In this document: piece by piece, positions 1 to 11,539 of the stretch
Layout: each line of letters starts with the position of its first letter
Position numbering within the stretch: position 1 is the stretch's first letter
From: Trichobilharzia szidati
Lineage: Eukaryota; Platyhelminthes; Trematoda; Strigeidida; Schistosomatidae
NCBI GenBank assembly: GCA_944472155.2
Contig: OX235279.1
Location: forward strand, 175,439,868 to 175,503,867
DNA: 64,000 bases
Reading direction: 5' to 3'
Notes under the pieces: model-generated
Databases searched by the model: none
What the model saw: the letters and a program-made list of their open reading frames with translations, nothing else
Told to the model about the DNA's origin: nothing
Position numbers and translations under genes: made by a program

Positions 1-412
1 AGCTGGGTCCAAGATTACCCAAACTCTCTCACCTCTTCCTCACACGATCTCTTGTATTTCATCCTCTCACAAACAACACACTTGTCGCTTCCTATTTGGA
101 TTCCTTTATGGAGCCTGGCGCGCGATGCCATTTGACGGCCTCCTCAATGTGTGCCTGATCCATCTCCATTTTCTCCTACATATTTGTTGAGCGATCAGCT
201 CTTGATTTGTTTGTTCCCAGCCAGAGTTTTTGTTACTAATTCTTTCTGTCTGACCATTTGGCCTCCAGTATGGAGCCAGAGAAGGAGGCAGTTTACGATA
301 AAAGTCTGCAGCAGGCTGTTGGAAATCCTTTTCGTGACACGCTGGCCAAGTTTCTGACCAGTATAGAAGGACCGACTTTACTTAATGATCGTCAACTGGA
401 GAGTCAATAATC
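1..412 (-). mobile_element. RTE-type LINE, C-terminal fragment, cut by window edge
   Basis: The reverse strand carries the C-terminal tail typical of the family (a FNTNVKSV-like stretch, then WRWIGHTLR, then the conserved downstream segment), with stops. It matches copies at 32007-32545 and 43650-44070. A 5'-truncated retrotransposon remnant. Confidence 0.7.
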
Positions 413-559
413 TCTCTTTATTTGAAAAGATTGAATTCAGTCTAATTTAAGAAGAGCACAATGACAACGATAATTAAAAGTCATGACAGCATGTTAAACA
501 AACTAGTGTATATTATTTAATTCAATATGGACTTTCCCATTGATTGACTGGAATGAAGT
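413..559. other. Unassigned AT-rich sequence
   Basis: Nothing recognisable. Confidence 0.3.
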
Positions 560-790
560 ACCCAGCCGAAGTTTGATGTGTTGGCTCCTTGTGCAGATAC
601 TTCGATGATATCTGGTTATGTAACCTGAAGTCAAGTGGTGTACGGTGATTAGCGGTGGAATCCAGGATGTGCATTTTGTCCTATTTGTGACTGTACTTAC
701 ATTCTCCACTCAGTGAGTGATGTTGTACCCACCAAGGCTTGAACCTAGTGGCCACAGTTTCAAACTCCAAAGCATTATCCGGTAAACCAC
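560..790 (-). repeat. Sm-alpha-like hammerhead repeat, reverse copy
   Basis: Reads in reverse as the tRNA-like head, then the hammerhead region (about 657-700) and the right-hand flank with CTTGTGCAGATACTTCGA. The CUGANGA box is deleted or scrambled, so it should be inactive. It abuts a forward copy starting at about 786. Confidence 0.7.
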
Positions 791-945
791 TTGAAACTAT
801 GGATACTGGGTTACAGCCTCAGTGGGAACATCATCACTCATTGAGTGGGGAATGCAGGTACATGCAGACGACGACTAATCCTCAAAAGGATGAAATGGAC
901 ATCCTGGATTCCACTATTGCTCGTCATTATCCATTAATTTCCTTC
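786..945 (+). repeat. Sm-alpha-like hammerhead repeat, forward copy
   Basis: Contains the B-box-like head region, AACATCATCACTCATTGAG and a hammerhead core at 861-913. Stem II (AATCC...GGAT) and GAAA survive, but the CUGANGA box reads as GACGACGACT. Head-to-head with the copy at 560-790. Confidence 0.7.
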
Positions 946-1054
946 AAACTAGTTTATTATTTAAGTGGTTATCGGTAAATGTTCTGTGAATCTTTTAACC
1001 AAACCTCCGCATGTAACAACAGGTTTTATAAAACCCGGTTGCCTTTCTTAGTTT

Positions 1055-1537
1055 GAACAAAGAAAGAACGAATATATTTAATAATAATAATATCTTTCTT
1101 CTGGACAGTATTTATAAAATGTACAGGATTTTCAGAGCAGTTTATTGGATGATATTTTCCCTGCGTAAATTGTTAATTCACAACATATCCTTTGACACAA
1201 TGCTCTCTGAACTGAAGCACAAACCATTCCGTTATGATATTTCTGCTTTATCTCCTTCAAGAAATCCACGATATTCAGTTGAAAGCCAATTGTAAGATGG
1301 TCGGAAGTAGATTTTGAGACTCAAGGACATAGCTGAAGAACAGTTATCTCATGTTGTATTGGAACACGTTGGCACTCACAATCAGTCCAGGAGCTTGTGA
1401 ACATTTTAAATACACACAAGCGTAGACAATACGAATTGATGTGATCTCTCAACCGATTAAGACAAAGTTGACGAGAGAAAATATATGCAACAGAGAGATG
1501 GAAGTCTTAGGTAGCCCATTTTTTAATCTGGCCGCCA
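1055..1537 (+). repeat. LTR-like sequence, diverged relative of the solo LTR at 51715-52216
   Basis: Translated and nucleotide similarity to the reverse complement of 51715-52216 runs from ACAGTATTTATAAAATGTAC (near 1105) to GCCGCCA at 1531-1537. Starting at TG (1054-1055) and ending in CA gives about the same length. No clear target duplication. The apparent 80-residue ORF here is part of the repeat. Confidence 0.5.
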
Positions 1538-2089
1538 ATTATATATATTTGCAGAATGATACGAGCTTATTCTACTTTATGGATTCTTTTCAACTGCTTA
1601 CATCCTAAACAATATCAAAGTAAAAGTCACAACATTTTTTGAACTTACTTTTATCGTAGTGACTTCGAGTTGTAAGTGGAAACTATAGGCAACAAAATTT
1701 TAAAAATGATGCAAGTAGACGAATTATTTAGTGTTCGTGTTGTAACTATTTATAGAATAATTCGACAAAGGGGGTAGAGCTCATATTTTGTTTGGGAGAA
1801 AACGTACACTAGAGACAAAATACAAGATCGAACAACAGATTGAACTTATGCATTTATACATACTATGACGGAGAGTTCAAGAGGGTGGGAGTGAATAACT
1901 CACCAAAAATTATGATACAGACAAAACAATAAAGTAAATTAGGAAACTTTATAGTGAGTTCATCTCACTAAATGAAAACCAGGATCAAAATTAAGTGGGA
2001 TGTTATGCGACAGAAAAAAACACCAAAGAATAGAAACAAAACAATTACGGTTACCAGGTAGGGTAGTGAGAGATTACTCACGCTCTCTT
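1538..2089. other. Unassigned AT-rich sequence
   Basis: No convincing ORF, repeat family or RNA structure seen. Confidence 0.3.
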
Positions 2090-3340
2090 TCTGTATGCAT
2101 AGGGTGGGTCAAAGTCTTTTGATAGCAGTGGCTTCTGCGAACCTTGGAAGCCTGACTAATTTTCATGGTATGACTCGTATCATTTAGTTGTTTAGCGATT
2201 GCGCTTGGTAACACTTTGTTGGCTTTCAAATGGAGACTCTTGGGGATATGCGCGGGGAATCTAGTAGACGCTCTTCTCTCAGTCCATCCTATGTACTTGC
2301 TACTGCAAGTACAGGTGAATTAGTAAATTCATTTGGAGTTGATATCCACGGAAGGATACTTATCTACTTTTGACTGGTTTAGTGAGCATACCGTGTTGTA
2401 AAGTGGAATGTGTCTGGCTGCGGGAAATGTTCATTTCAATGGACCTTTGACTCTCTTTACGGTTCCTGTAAATACTTCTTCCCCATTATGTGCCATACAG
2501 ATAAAAACTGGTGTGTTTTCAGCTGTTTCGGGTTTCGGTCTAGAAGTTTCTTTCACTTCCATATTTTAATATGAACTTTCGGGGATATCCATTCTATATA
2601 AAGTTCTTTTCAACAACTTCGAGTTCCTCTCCCGTCTCTTCTTGTGAACATAACTCCTTAGCTCTGATAAAGAGGGTTTCTAGTAGGCTGTTTGTAATCG
2701 ACTGGGTAAAAGGAGTGCTAATTTAATGATTGATCAGTCTAGGTTTCTTTCTCACAGATGGATTTTTATATCGCCACATCATTTCTTTGATTCATTTTAT
2801 GTTGAGATGTACGAGGTGGAAATAGCTGTCGCCCTCCTGATCCATTGAAAATCCAATGTGAGGATGAGCGGCTTAAGGTTTTTTTCTCAAAAATCGTAGA
2901 TCTGTAGTGCGTCGGTGGCACAGTGGTTAGGACTCTCGCCGACCATGCACATGGTCCGGGGTTCGATCCCCTGCCGACGCTTAAGGATGACTTTCATGTC
3001 GGCTTCACATGTCGAAAACAGTAAAAAAAACTTTGCAAACATATAGTGCCATTTCTTAAAAAGCAAAAATAACTTTAAAAATATCTTCAGAGCTATTAAG
3101 CCATTGTGTACAGTAAGTTTTTGATCAAATTTTCCTAAACAGCAAAAACTCCATTTATGCTCTGTGTTTTAAGTACGGTCAGTGTGTCATCTACATACCT
3201 CCACCATACTTTTGAGGTGGGGTGGACTTCCAATCTCTAAGTGATCCCACCTATCCATGAACCAATCATCCAGCTCAGAGAAGACAACTGCATCAAAACC
3301 ACACATCTGAGCTACAAATCGCCATTACAATAAGTGTAGT
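2090..3340 (-). mobile_element. Degenerate Penelope-like element, split by a SINE
   Basis: On the reverse strand, RT motif C reads WWRYVDDTLTVL (about 3177-3215), so the catalytic YVDD is intact. Further on come an L..NGYP-type segment, then ERSTRF/FPAHIPKSLHLKANKVL and AIAKQLNDTSHTM, the region after the GIY-YIG core in this element class. Many stops and frameshifts. A SINE-A copy at 2909-3030 lies between the RT and endonuclease parts. Confidence 0.65.
2909..3030 (+). mobile_element. SINE-A, third body type (A3), inside a PLE
   Basis: 2909-2980 is a 72-nt tRNA-like head with a perfect 7-bp acceptor-type stem (GCGTCGG / CCGACGC), a B box GGTTCGATCC and a T-loop TTCGATC. The anticodon region is instead a tight ACCATG/CATGGT hairpin, so it is not a working tRNA. 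The body differs from the A1 and A2 types. Confidence 0.6.
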
Positions 3341-3750
3341 CATTATAAAATAGGTTCATCTTGACAGACACCTAGCCAGTAATTTTCAAAACTCTGTTTC
3401 AAAGCACTTTACCTACTAAGGAATGGAATTTTAAACAGCTATGCATTTGTTAGGTGGTCTGTGTAAAAAAAAAGTTGTTCTTCACTTGCGCCATACACCT
3501 TCACAGTTTATTTTGTTTACATAATGGCTGTGTATGCGTGTTTTTGCACCGAAGAAAGACAGTACACATGACAATAAACCAATTTCTCTTTTTGTATTTA
3601 GTGCAACACACCCGAAAGTGAGGATTGTAGATTGAAACTGTAGGTATTATTTCTAGTGACGGAAAATAGTGGTCTAAACAATATTTATTGGATTTCAAAA
3701 CGACTGCATTTTCGAGAATTGAGACAACTATCCAGAATATGGATATGTTT
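3341..3750. other. Unassigned sequence
   Basis: No supported feature; short ORFs look random. Confidence 0.3.
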
Positions 3751-3751
3751 C

Positions 3752-3963
3752 TAACTAAAAATTATTATTATTGTTCCCTTTAGTTCCTAGAGGAACATAC
3801 GGCTTCGGCCGCACGTCTTTATTACGTTCGGTTCTCCGCCAACGTTTTCACTTCGCTCCACGTCTACTTACATGCTTTCATCTCCTCTTCACATCACCTC
3901 CTCATCCTCTATTTCACTCTCGCACTGACGACCAACTAACTCCCCTCTTCCCATTCGAGTTTG
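3752..3963 (-). mobile_element. RTE LINE 3' end
   Basis: AT-rich tail at about 3760-3774, then the reverse of the conserved 3' end (GTTCCTCTAGGAAC region) and the start of the C-terminal coding part. 5'-truncated at about 3963 where SINE-B sequence begins. Confidence 0.7.
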
Positions 3964-3965
3964 TA

Positions 3966-4428
3966 GGAATTCAACTGGTTGGTTACAGGATTGCATCATA
4001 AGCTGACATCAGTTAGAGAACCATTGGAAAACCATTTGGGAGTACTGGACAGTTGTTTCCGTTGTCCTAGTTTGTGACCAGCTCTTCGTCAGTAATCACA
4101 TACTGCCAGTTTTCGGCGGGACCCAGGACTTAGGACCTTCTGGTTACAAAGCAAGCTCGTAGACGACTAAGCCACTGGGACACGATCCGATGGCCAGTCC
4201 ATGAATTCCAAATTCCGCCAAAACACGACATAGCGTGACTACTAGCCAATGTGATCGACGAATGTTTGTAGTCACAACCGACCTGCTGTACCCCACTGGT
4301 CACGACTTCCCAGTAGAACCCAAGTAACTACCTACGTGAATAGGACCAGTCGCTAGTGATTTCCAACAATTGGTTTGTAGGGATTTGATTTATCGGTTTC
4401 AGAATTTCATCATGAGCTGACGTCGGTT
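3966..4428 (-). mobile_element. SINE-B, reverse copy plus a second 3'-end piece
   Basis: Reverse orientation: 3' end (GGTTACAGGATT...), hammerhead-like segment at 4038-4095, tRNA-like head near 4120-4200, then the 5' body to about 4355. 4366-4428 is another reverse 3' end. Head-to-head with the forward copy at 4429-4720. Confidence 0.65.
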
Positions 4429-4720
4429 GGGTGTGACGATAAATACTCTTATAAGACATTGGCTAGCGGTTGGGATATGTTGTGAATTGTCAGAAGTTGG
4501 AATTCATGGACTGGCCATTGGATCGGGTCGCAGTGGCTTAGTGGTCTACGAGCTAGTCCGCCTTGTAACCAGGAGGTCCTGGGTACGAACCGTGGTGGTA
4601 GGTGAGTACTGACGAAGAGCTGGTCCCAAACTAGGACAACGGAAACAGCTGTCCAGTACTCCCAGGTGGCTTTTCAATGGTTCTCTAACCGAAGTCAGCT
4701 CATGATGAAATCCTAAAACA
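4429..4720 (+). mobile_element. SINE-B, forward copy
   Basis: tRNA-like head (GTGGCTTAGTGGTCTACGAG as A box, GGGTACGAAC as a damaged B box) followed by a hammerhead-like fold at 4604-4663: stem I GTACTG/CAGTAC, stem II GTCC/GGAC, GAAAC and CAGCTGTC. Tail ends near 4715. Confidence 0.68.
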
Positions 4721-5269
4721 TATTTCATATCAAGCGAGCTCTGGTCATTTCAAATAACATCAAAACATTGTTGGATGAGAGAGAAAATTAGCTGGTGTAT
4801 GATAAAATACTCAGTGAATTAGCTAACGAAGCAGATGTAATTCTCATGGGAGTCAAAATATAACCTTATTAATTCATATATATATTTTTATGGAAGAAAA
4901 TTTCCCAGTGTTATGGTGTTATAACATTTTCTTTTGGCTGTAAATAAACCACACACAAAATCAACAAATTGGGAGATTTTGTGAATATTTTTTATTTGCT
5001 CGGTAATTATGGATTTATGCACATATATAGATGCGCGTATATATCTACTTGTATATGGTTTAATTAAGAACATTTCCTCAATAGAAAAATTATTTCCAGT
5101 TCCAAAATGACACTAATTTTATTTTTTTTATGGTTAATTAGTTAGGTCATAATTTGGAATAATAGAAATAGTTATCCAGTCTCAAAGTTGTAACTGTTTC
5201 GTCTGTTTTAGCGGTAGCATTGCTCAAGAACAACTTCTTAATGCCAACATCGCTGATAATTAGTGTCAG
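4721..5269. other. Unassigned AT-rich sequence
   Basis: No supported feature. Confidence 0.3.
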
Positions 5270-5560
5270 TCAATGATGTTGTGAAGCCACGTCAACTGAG
5301 ATGGCTAGGACATATGTTGCGCATGCCAAGCCATTGCCTTCCTTAACCAGCAATACTTGCGTACCTGGGGTAACCTTAGAAGATGGTTATAGGGTGGTCT
5401 CTGAGCCATGTGGGGAAGAGTAGACTGTGTTGCTGAGGTCCACAGGGATGCTAAAATCCAATGGTCTGAGACTACTGGTGGTATGACTGAAAATCCTTCT
5501 CAATGGCGTAGATCTACCCACTACTGGTGATCTCCCGCATAGATTACACCCTCACTTATT
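5270..5560 (+). mobile_element. Remnant of a non-LTR retrotransposon C-terminus
   Basis: Forward translation reads VVKPRQLRWLGHMLRMPSHC, the RWLGH.LRM signature found after RT domains of several LINE ORFs. It differs from the RTE copies elsewhere here (RWIGHTLRK), so it is another family. Ends before a SINE-A copy. Confidence 0.55.
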
Positions 5561-5562
5561 TT

Positions 5563-5794
5563 TATTTAATCCTTCACGTTCCCAGTGGAACATAGGGCTT
5601 CAAGCTAGTGGCTTGAAGTTTCTGTAGCAGTGTTTATTTTTACAGGATGGGGTTGCTAGCCTCATGCCCAACCTTCCCTCTTCACCAGCTTTTTAATTCT
5701 GGCTTATTGAGGTAAAGGAGTGCGTCGGCCGAGGATCGAAACCTGAACCATATGCATGGTCGGCAAGCATCCTAACCGCTATGCTACCGACGCT
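5563..5794 (-). mobile_element. SINE-A, A1 body, near full length
   Basis: Reverse orientation: 3' tail (TTTATTCC...ACGTTCCC), the AAGCTAGTGGCTTGAAG hairpin, GAGGTAAAGGAGTGCGTCGG, then the tRNA-like head ending at about 5793. The B box is mutated (GGATCGAAACC on the + strand). Confidence 0.72.
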
Positions 5795-6134
5795 AAACCT
5801 CACTTGTTGCTAATATTCTTTCTCCCGCACATTTCTGCTCATTAGAGTCCTATTGGATCTCCTTTTCCTTTTTTACAAAGTTCTATGGTGAAATTCAGTC
5901 AGTCAGTCAGTATTTTTCAGGTTTGTGAGCTGTATTTACAAATTTATGCATTCACACATGTGTTTACTCTGATGTAAGACCATCTAAGATGTAGTTGAAC
6001 TGACGGTCTGGTACCGACCGACTGAATGAACGGAAATCAGGGTCATTTCTGTCTCCATATTAATGACTTACTGATGCCACACCGACCGTATTTAATATTT
6101 ATCTGCAATAAAAATGATGCGTGCAGATATCAAG
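5795..6134. other. Unassigned; short CAGT repeat
   Basis: A short (CAGT)n run near 5897-5910. No other feature. Confidence 0.35.
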
Positions 6135-6240
6135 CCTCAGTGGAAATAACAATACCGGGAACATACAACTGACGAGTCCCAAATAGGACGAAATGCGCGT
6201 TTTGGATTCCACTGCTAGTCACCTCAATCAAAGAATAACA
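6135..6240 (+). repeat. Sm-alpha-like repeat, truncated head
   Basis: Starts within the B-box region (AAGCCTCAGTGG) and runs through the hammerhead core to CACTGCTAGTCACC. The best preserved core of the family in the window (separate entry). Confidence 0.7.
6161..6212 (+). ncRNA. Hammerhead ribozyme, core box intact
   Basis: Reads CTGACGA (6169-6175), stem II GTCC/GGAC closed by CAAATA, GAAA, then TGCGCGTT and TTGGATTCC. All residues of the CUGANGA and GAAA boxes are present. The bases before C3 are CAA and those after the cleavage position include TTG, so a short stem I can still form. Position 17 would be U rather than the commoner C. It could self-cleave if transcribed; activity is inference. 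Confidence 0.6.
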
Positions 6241-6883
6241 GAATACTTTAACTGGAAATGGTGCACACAATATTCACACATCAGTGATAGTCTAGAAAAG
6301 AATTGGGGACTTAAAATGCATCACAATTCTTGATTCTCTTGTATGTGAGATATGTGTATGCGAACATTTTCGATTCTTTTGAAAACTTAACTAAGAAATC
6401 GGTTGAAAAATGTTTTGGTCGTCAATTCGATTAACAGTTTATGACCTCTAATATTTGTAGAAACCTTGCCTAGTGTACAGTTGTATAGAAAATACTTCAG
6501 AGTGCATAGCTAACAGTTTGACATCAATTGCCAAAGTGTCTGTGTGAATAATTTTAGGCTGACATTATAGAAGGTGTAACTGACCTTTTGAAATACCAAT
6601 CCAAATTTTTTCACACACAAGTGAATTAGCAATGACGTACTTATCTTTACCATAAAATACATCAGATGATAGTGAGTGTGTAGGAAATATGTCAAAAGGA
6701 TAATCACCAAGATAGTTCGTCATATAACTGCTGCGTTGCAGTGACGGATAACACTGATTACTGATTATCCTTTACTGCCGTGTTTTCTTCAGGCTCAAGT
6801 GCACGAAGCACAAGAGTCAGGAAATCACTTCTTTCATTTTTCCTACAGCATTTCACTCAGGCACAGTGTAGAACCTGTCTCTG
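6241..6883. other. Unassigned sequence
   Basis: No supported feature. Confidence 0.3.
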
Positions 6884-7856
6884 AAACTCCTAAAAGTGGT
6901 TGTACCCCCAACACCCCCTCTATTCCCAACTCTCGCCTTGTATCTCATCAGGTAGAACCAGAAATCAGTATAAAATAATCTATGCTCGTACAACCAAGTA
7001 CAGGAACTCAATGATAGCATATTTGGCCCGTGTTCTAAGTGACAGAGACAATGTTAAGCGCGAAACCTATGAGTTGCTTTGTTGTTAATAACATAATTTT
7101 AGGCTCTTTTATTTCTCTCTTATTTTGTATTCTATAGGGAACTCCTTCTCAAACATACTTAGCTACCTAAATTATTAACATTGGCTTACTTTTTATACTT
7201 TACTGTATTCCTTCTTTTGTGTATCTACTGGTTCCGACTATATTAGCACTTTGAGTATTACAAAATTGTCCTGTCATTAACCATCATGTAATTATTAGTT
7301 TTTGTGGTTGTTGTTGGTTCTTTGTTCGGCAATATTAACTGACAATCTTGGTTGTGGACGGCATTATCACCGTCTTAAAATTTTGTATTATGCAGGATTA
7401 CTCACACTACTACTAAAAACACCGCATTAGAGCTGACAATAAAAACCCTGAAATGTTATTTTAAGATTGTTTAGCGTTGTTTCAACCAAATTAACTGATC
7501 ATCTTGGCGATAAATATTCTTAAATATCATTTCATAACTTCTTGCATGACTATAGCTTTACTGTCACCATGCATAATCATATCATAGCTTCCACTACCCA
7601 ACACTGAGATATTATTTTATGTTGTTTATTTTCCTTCCTACTTCTTGGTATTTTTTCGCATTAAAAAAAATTATTTTGTGTTTGTTTTTATTGTTGTTAT
7701 TGTCTTTATATTTATTTTTTTGAAGTACTTCTTTTAAACGTTAGATTAAAATTAGATGCAAATATTGTAGATATGTGCTGAAAATTCCACACTGTACCAC
7801 TAGTACTGTTTCTGGAATAATGCAAATTATTATTATTATTATTATTATTATTATTG
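6884..7856 (+). mobile_element. YADD-type LINE, 5'-truncated 3' end
   Basis: About 6898-7085 encodes the last roughly 60 residues of the ORF (YSQLSPCISSGRTRNQYKII ... ELLCC), closely matching 58420-58601. 7086-7826 is the 3' UTR, parallel to 58602-59340, and 7827-7856 is a TTA/ATT tail. Truncation at about 6884 is the usual result of incomplete reverse transcription. Confidence 0.75.
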
Positions 7857-8206
7857 TTAACTGTACAGTCTCACCTTTAACTCGAAGTTCAAATATGCTG
7901 CAAGTTCACATACTAATTATCAACAAAATAACTATTTCCTTTAATTATTGGAGAACAAAAAGGAGTGTGTACACTTGAATTTTTTACGTTAGAAAGAAGT
8001 CATAGTAAAAAGTACTCCACCTTACTGTTGCAAGCTGAGTAGTTAAGGCGAAAGACGTTTGTGTTGTAAAGAGTTGTTAATTGACAGATATAAAATTTCT
8101 AACACTGAAAATTAGTATGCAACGTTTCTCTGCTGTATGAATTTGTTTATTAGACCCGTGGTCAAACTAGTGAAAGCAGTTTTAATCCTTACAGACCAAC
8201 TCTTGA

Positions 8207-8210
8207 ATAT

Positions 8211-8241
<31 letters not shown>

Positions 8242-8243
8242 AT
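8207..8243. repeat. (TA)n microsatellite
   Basis: Almost pure TA repeat with a central TTTA interruption. The rest of 7857-8329 holds nothing else I recognise. Confidence 0.9.
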
Positions 8244-8329
8244 CACGCATTTGGGTGACATTTTCAACACAATTTATTGTTCATAATCATATCATTTGTA
8301 ACTGGACATCCAAGAAACTTGAGCCTTAT

Positions 8330-8840
8330 AGTTACGTTTATTCCTTCCCAGTTGTCATAGGGGTATTAGAATTTTCAAGATGTCTGGGACAGGCATCGAA
8401 TCATTTCCATTCACCATATTTTTAGTTGACTCAATACATAGAGCTCCAATTATCAATGCCTCCCTCCATCTTGTTTTAAAGCAGCCATCTTATTCCATTC
8501 TATTAAGTCGTTATGTGTAATTACGTGTAGTGCTGTAACTGAACTATTCCCCAGCTTTTTCATTTCATCAGGGTCAGCTGCATTGTTAAGAATTCTGCGC
8601 AAGGTCTCAGAGATTCCATTTTGAATGGAAGTACTAGTGATGGTTTAAGTTAATTATTAGTAGCCTTGTCAACTTTCTGTGTAAGTTTATCATGTGTACG
8701 TGTCGTCCTTATTATTACCATTAATTTAATTTTTTCAATTTCCTGTTTATTTTCTAATTAATTTATCGGGATAATCATTACGTTTCAAAGCTTCCCTCAG
8801 GTGGCTTACTTTCTGTCTTAGATTGTAGCTTGGTTCTATT
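8330..8840 (-). mobile_element. Probable Penelope-like element remnant
   Basis: Reverse-strand pieces resemble the RT-to-endonuclease linker: SHLREALKRNDYPDKLIRK (compare ETLKQNNYPRDFINK in the PLE at 15214) and NGISETLRRILNNA. Heavily broken, in three frames. Weak evidence; unique sequence is possible. Confidence 0.35.
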
Positions 8841-8844
8841 TGCT

Positions 8845-10155
8845 TTTTCTTACTGAGGCTGGTGTCCCTCAAGGCGCTGTCCTTTCTCCTTTTCTGTTTT
8901 TTCTTCTTGCATGACTTGCCTCACTCTGATGAAATGAACTTCGTAAGTATGCCGATGATCTAACTATTTCAATGTCTGTTAACTTCCAGCTAGACTGTAC
9001 TAAGATGAACAGCTTTCTATCAGGAATTAGCGAACGGTCTTCGTCTAACGGCCTTAAACTAAATCCTTCCAAATGTCAGACTGTCAATTTCAGTTTCCGA
9101 TGTAAATGAAAGTTAAATGAAGCCGTTTGTTCCTATGGCCCTTGCAAAATTGATGATAGCGATGTAGAAACCCAATCTGAAGTTAAGTATCTTGGATTAA
9201 TTCTTTATTCTGACCTATCCTGGTCCTCCCATGTCTTAGCGATTTCTAAAATAATATTTCGTCTGACTTTTTACATAAAGAAGTTGAGGCACTCGGGCAT
9301 AGCCCAACCCCTCCTCTTGCAGTTTGTCAACTCGTGTATTTTACTTATTCTTCTTTACTGTTCACCCCTATTCTTTCCTGGATTGCTTAAAAAGGACTAT
9401 GTCATACTTCGTAGAACTCTAAAGACTGTCAGTAGAACAAGTGGTATCCCGTTGGGCCATATCGTTGACACTTGATGTCATGCAATAAATTCGCTAAAGG
9501 ATTTTTGTCAGACTGTGAGCACCCACTTTACCCGCAGCTCCAACCTTGTGTCTCCTCAGATAAAACAAGAAGTCTTTTCAGAAGACTTTATGCACGTACG
9601 TCTAAGTATAAAAACTCCACTATAACATATTTAGCACGTACTTTATGTGATAAAAATAGTGTCAGGCATGAACTGACTACCCTTTTTTGCACCACTAAAT
9701 GAACAATTTCCTTCACCCTTACAGCATCAAACTTTATTGTTATTGTATTTCTTATATTTATAATCCTCTCAAATTTTTGTTTTTGTCTATTTATTTTCAT
9801 AAGTGTGGACATAATTTAAGCTGTGTTATAACTGTTAATTTTCTGTTTCCCCTCACTATACTATATCAACAGAACATTAGATTCAATAATCTATAACATG
9901 CTAAAGTTTCCAAACTGAATCGACAATACCGTTTGAAACAAACTCACTGTTATTATTATTATATTTAATAACATCAATTCGTGCTTCGAATATTTTTTAC
10001 TTTATATCGTTAATGTGGACAAATACCTCCGGTTAATTTATTTATTTATATTTTGAGTGAATCAGATGCAATATTGTGGCAAATGCTGAGAATTCCATTC
10101 CGTATTATAAGTACTGTTTTTGGAATAAAGTAGATTATTATTATTATTACCTCAA
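8845..10155 (+). mobile_element. YADD-type LINE, degenerate second copy
   Basis: Starts in the RT domain with AGVPQGAVLSPFLFFLL (motif B region), then KYADDLTIS (catalytic YADD, about 8945-8970), and continues with stops to LARTLCDKNSVRHELTTLFC near 9690. The 3' UTR ends with GCTGAGAATTCC ... GGAATAAAG and an ATT tail (10134-10152). More diverged than the copy at 57678. Confidence 0.72.
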
Positions 10156-10249
10156 CATTTCATCAAACTTATTATCACTGACATAGGGTGGGATGAAAAG
10201 AAATTCAAATATCAGTCTGTATGTGTGGAGTTTCTGTCAACACTAATGT

Positions 10250-10535
10250 TGACCTTCCAATCTTCTTTCCTTTTTATGCTACAATCTAACATTGGAAGTT
10301 AGTCTTCCTGACTGTCCAGTTAATGAGTGAATTGAATTGCCTCTACCTTTGAGTTGATAAGTTCAAGCAACCTGTTTATTTTTTGTTTTTTCAGTGTTGT
10401 GAATGTGTCATCTACATGGTTCCGCCATTCTTTGTGGGTGAAGCACCTTATGTGGACATTTACTGCTATATCTGATATCCATATAGTGCTAGTATTATTC
10501 ATGATATCTGATATTAGCAGCCTCAGATACATATA
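10250..10535 (-). mobile_element. Penelope-like element, RT fragment
   Basis: Reverse translation: KEWRNHVDDTFTTLKKQKIN, aligned to RT motif C of PLEs, with the YVDD tyrosine changed to H. It continues with a KVEAIQFTH segment. Only this part of the RT is recognisable. Confidence 0.6.
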
Positions 10536-10999
10536 TATATATGTATATATTCAACTTAACGATTATATTATAGTGTCACTCGTTCCAGGAGCTAGCATTC
10601 GTGGAAATATATTAACCACATCTGAAGGGAGTGTACTTTGACATCAATTTTGAGCTGGTGATAAATCCCACTTGTTCAGAACAAAAATAATTAGGGCGAA
10701 CAACTGTTTTTCCAAGAAATTCTTCTTCAAGCTCCACAATGTTCTTATTGACCATATATATATATATTCTAAATACTAATCAAAACTAAGTGGCTATTAT
10801 TCCATTTTTTGTACTCACTCCACAATACAATTTCGGATATAATTCTAATTTGCCTTAACCAGCTATTGTATGCTAAAATTAATGCAATTATAATTGTTGT
10901 GCCTGAAGAAGAATTTATTGAAACCACAATTGTTCACTCTAGTTATTTTTATTCTGAATAAATTGTAGGGATATTCAAATTACGAATATGCTAATCTAA
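10536..10999. other. Unassigned sequence with short (TA)n runs
   Basis: TA runs near 10530-10550 and 10755-10768. Could be PLE flanks, but I cannot align it. Confidence 0.3.
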
Positions 11000-11080
11000 T
11001 TTAGTAGATGGTGACTAGGCGCATTTCGTCCCATTTGGGACTCGTCTACTGGATGCAGCTGGTGGTATTCCCACCTATGT
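11000..11080 (-). repeat. Sm-alpha-like repeat fragment
   Basis: Reverse hammerhead core at 11014-11060 with stem II GTCC/GGAC and GAAAT. The box reads TAGACGA, and the cleavage-side arm after GCGC is deleted, joining directly to TAGTCACC. Confidence 0.65.
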
Positions 11081-11174
11081 TATATAGGCCGAACATTCTG
11101 GTCAAGTTATTCAAAAGCAAATTAAAGTTGAATTAAAAATCAATAATAATAACTGATATCCGTTGCACTAGTGG

Positions 11175-11470
11175 TGGCTTTCGAGGCCCTAGTGGGTTAG
11201 TGGATAGGGTTTTGGAGTTTGAAACGACGGGTACTGGGTTCGAGCCTCAATGGGAGCACCATCACTCATTGACTGGGGAATGCAGATACATACAGACGAT
11301 GATTAGTCCTAAATAGGATGAAATGCGCATCCTGGATTCCACTACTGCTAGTCACCATCCACCAATTAACTTCTAATCATCGAAGCATCTGCACAAGGAT
11401 CCGACAGTCCAACAGAGGTGAAACATTTCGATCCAGTCAATCAGCGGGAAAATCAAAATTGAACTAAATC
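11175..11470 (+). repeat. Sm-alpha-like hammerhead repeat, near full length
   Basis: Pol III-like head (AGTGGGTTAGTGGATAGG as A box; GGGTTCGAGCC as B box), AACATCATCACTCATTGAC-like body and core at 11287-11340. The CUGANGA box is altered by an insertion (GACGATGATTAGTCC). The right flank includes the conserved AATCAGCGGGAAAATC block. Confidence 0.72.
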
Positions 11471-11539
11471 AAATTAGTGCTGACCTAATGTTTAAAATAT
11501 TGAAATGTTTTACATTCCTACAGAAAACCGACTATTCCT

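Noticed and set aside
2909..2980. tRNA gene
   Set aside because: Acceptor-type stem and T-loop are good, but the anticodon region is a tight ACCATG/CATGGT hairpin and the same head recurs in many SINE-A copies.
8207..8243. (TA)n run as a replication origin or regulatory site
   Set aside because: Simple microsatellite; nothing else supports a function.
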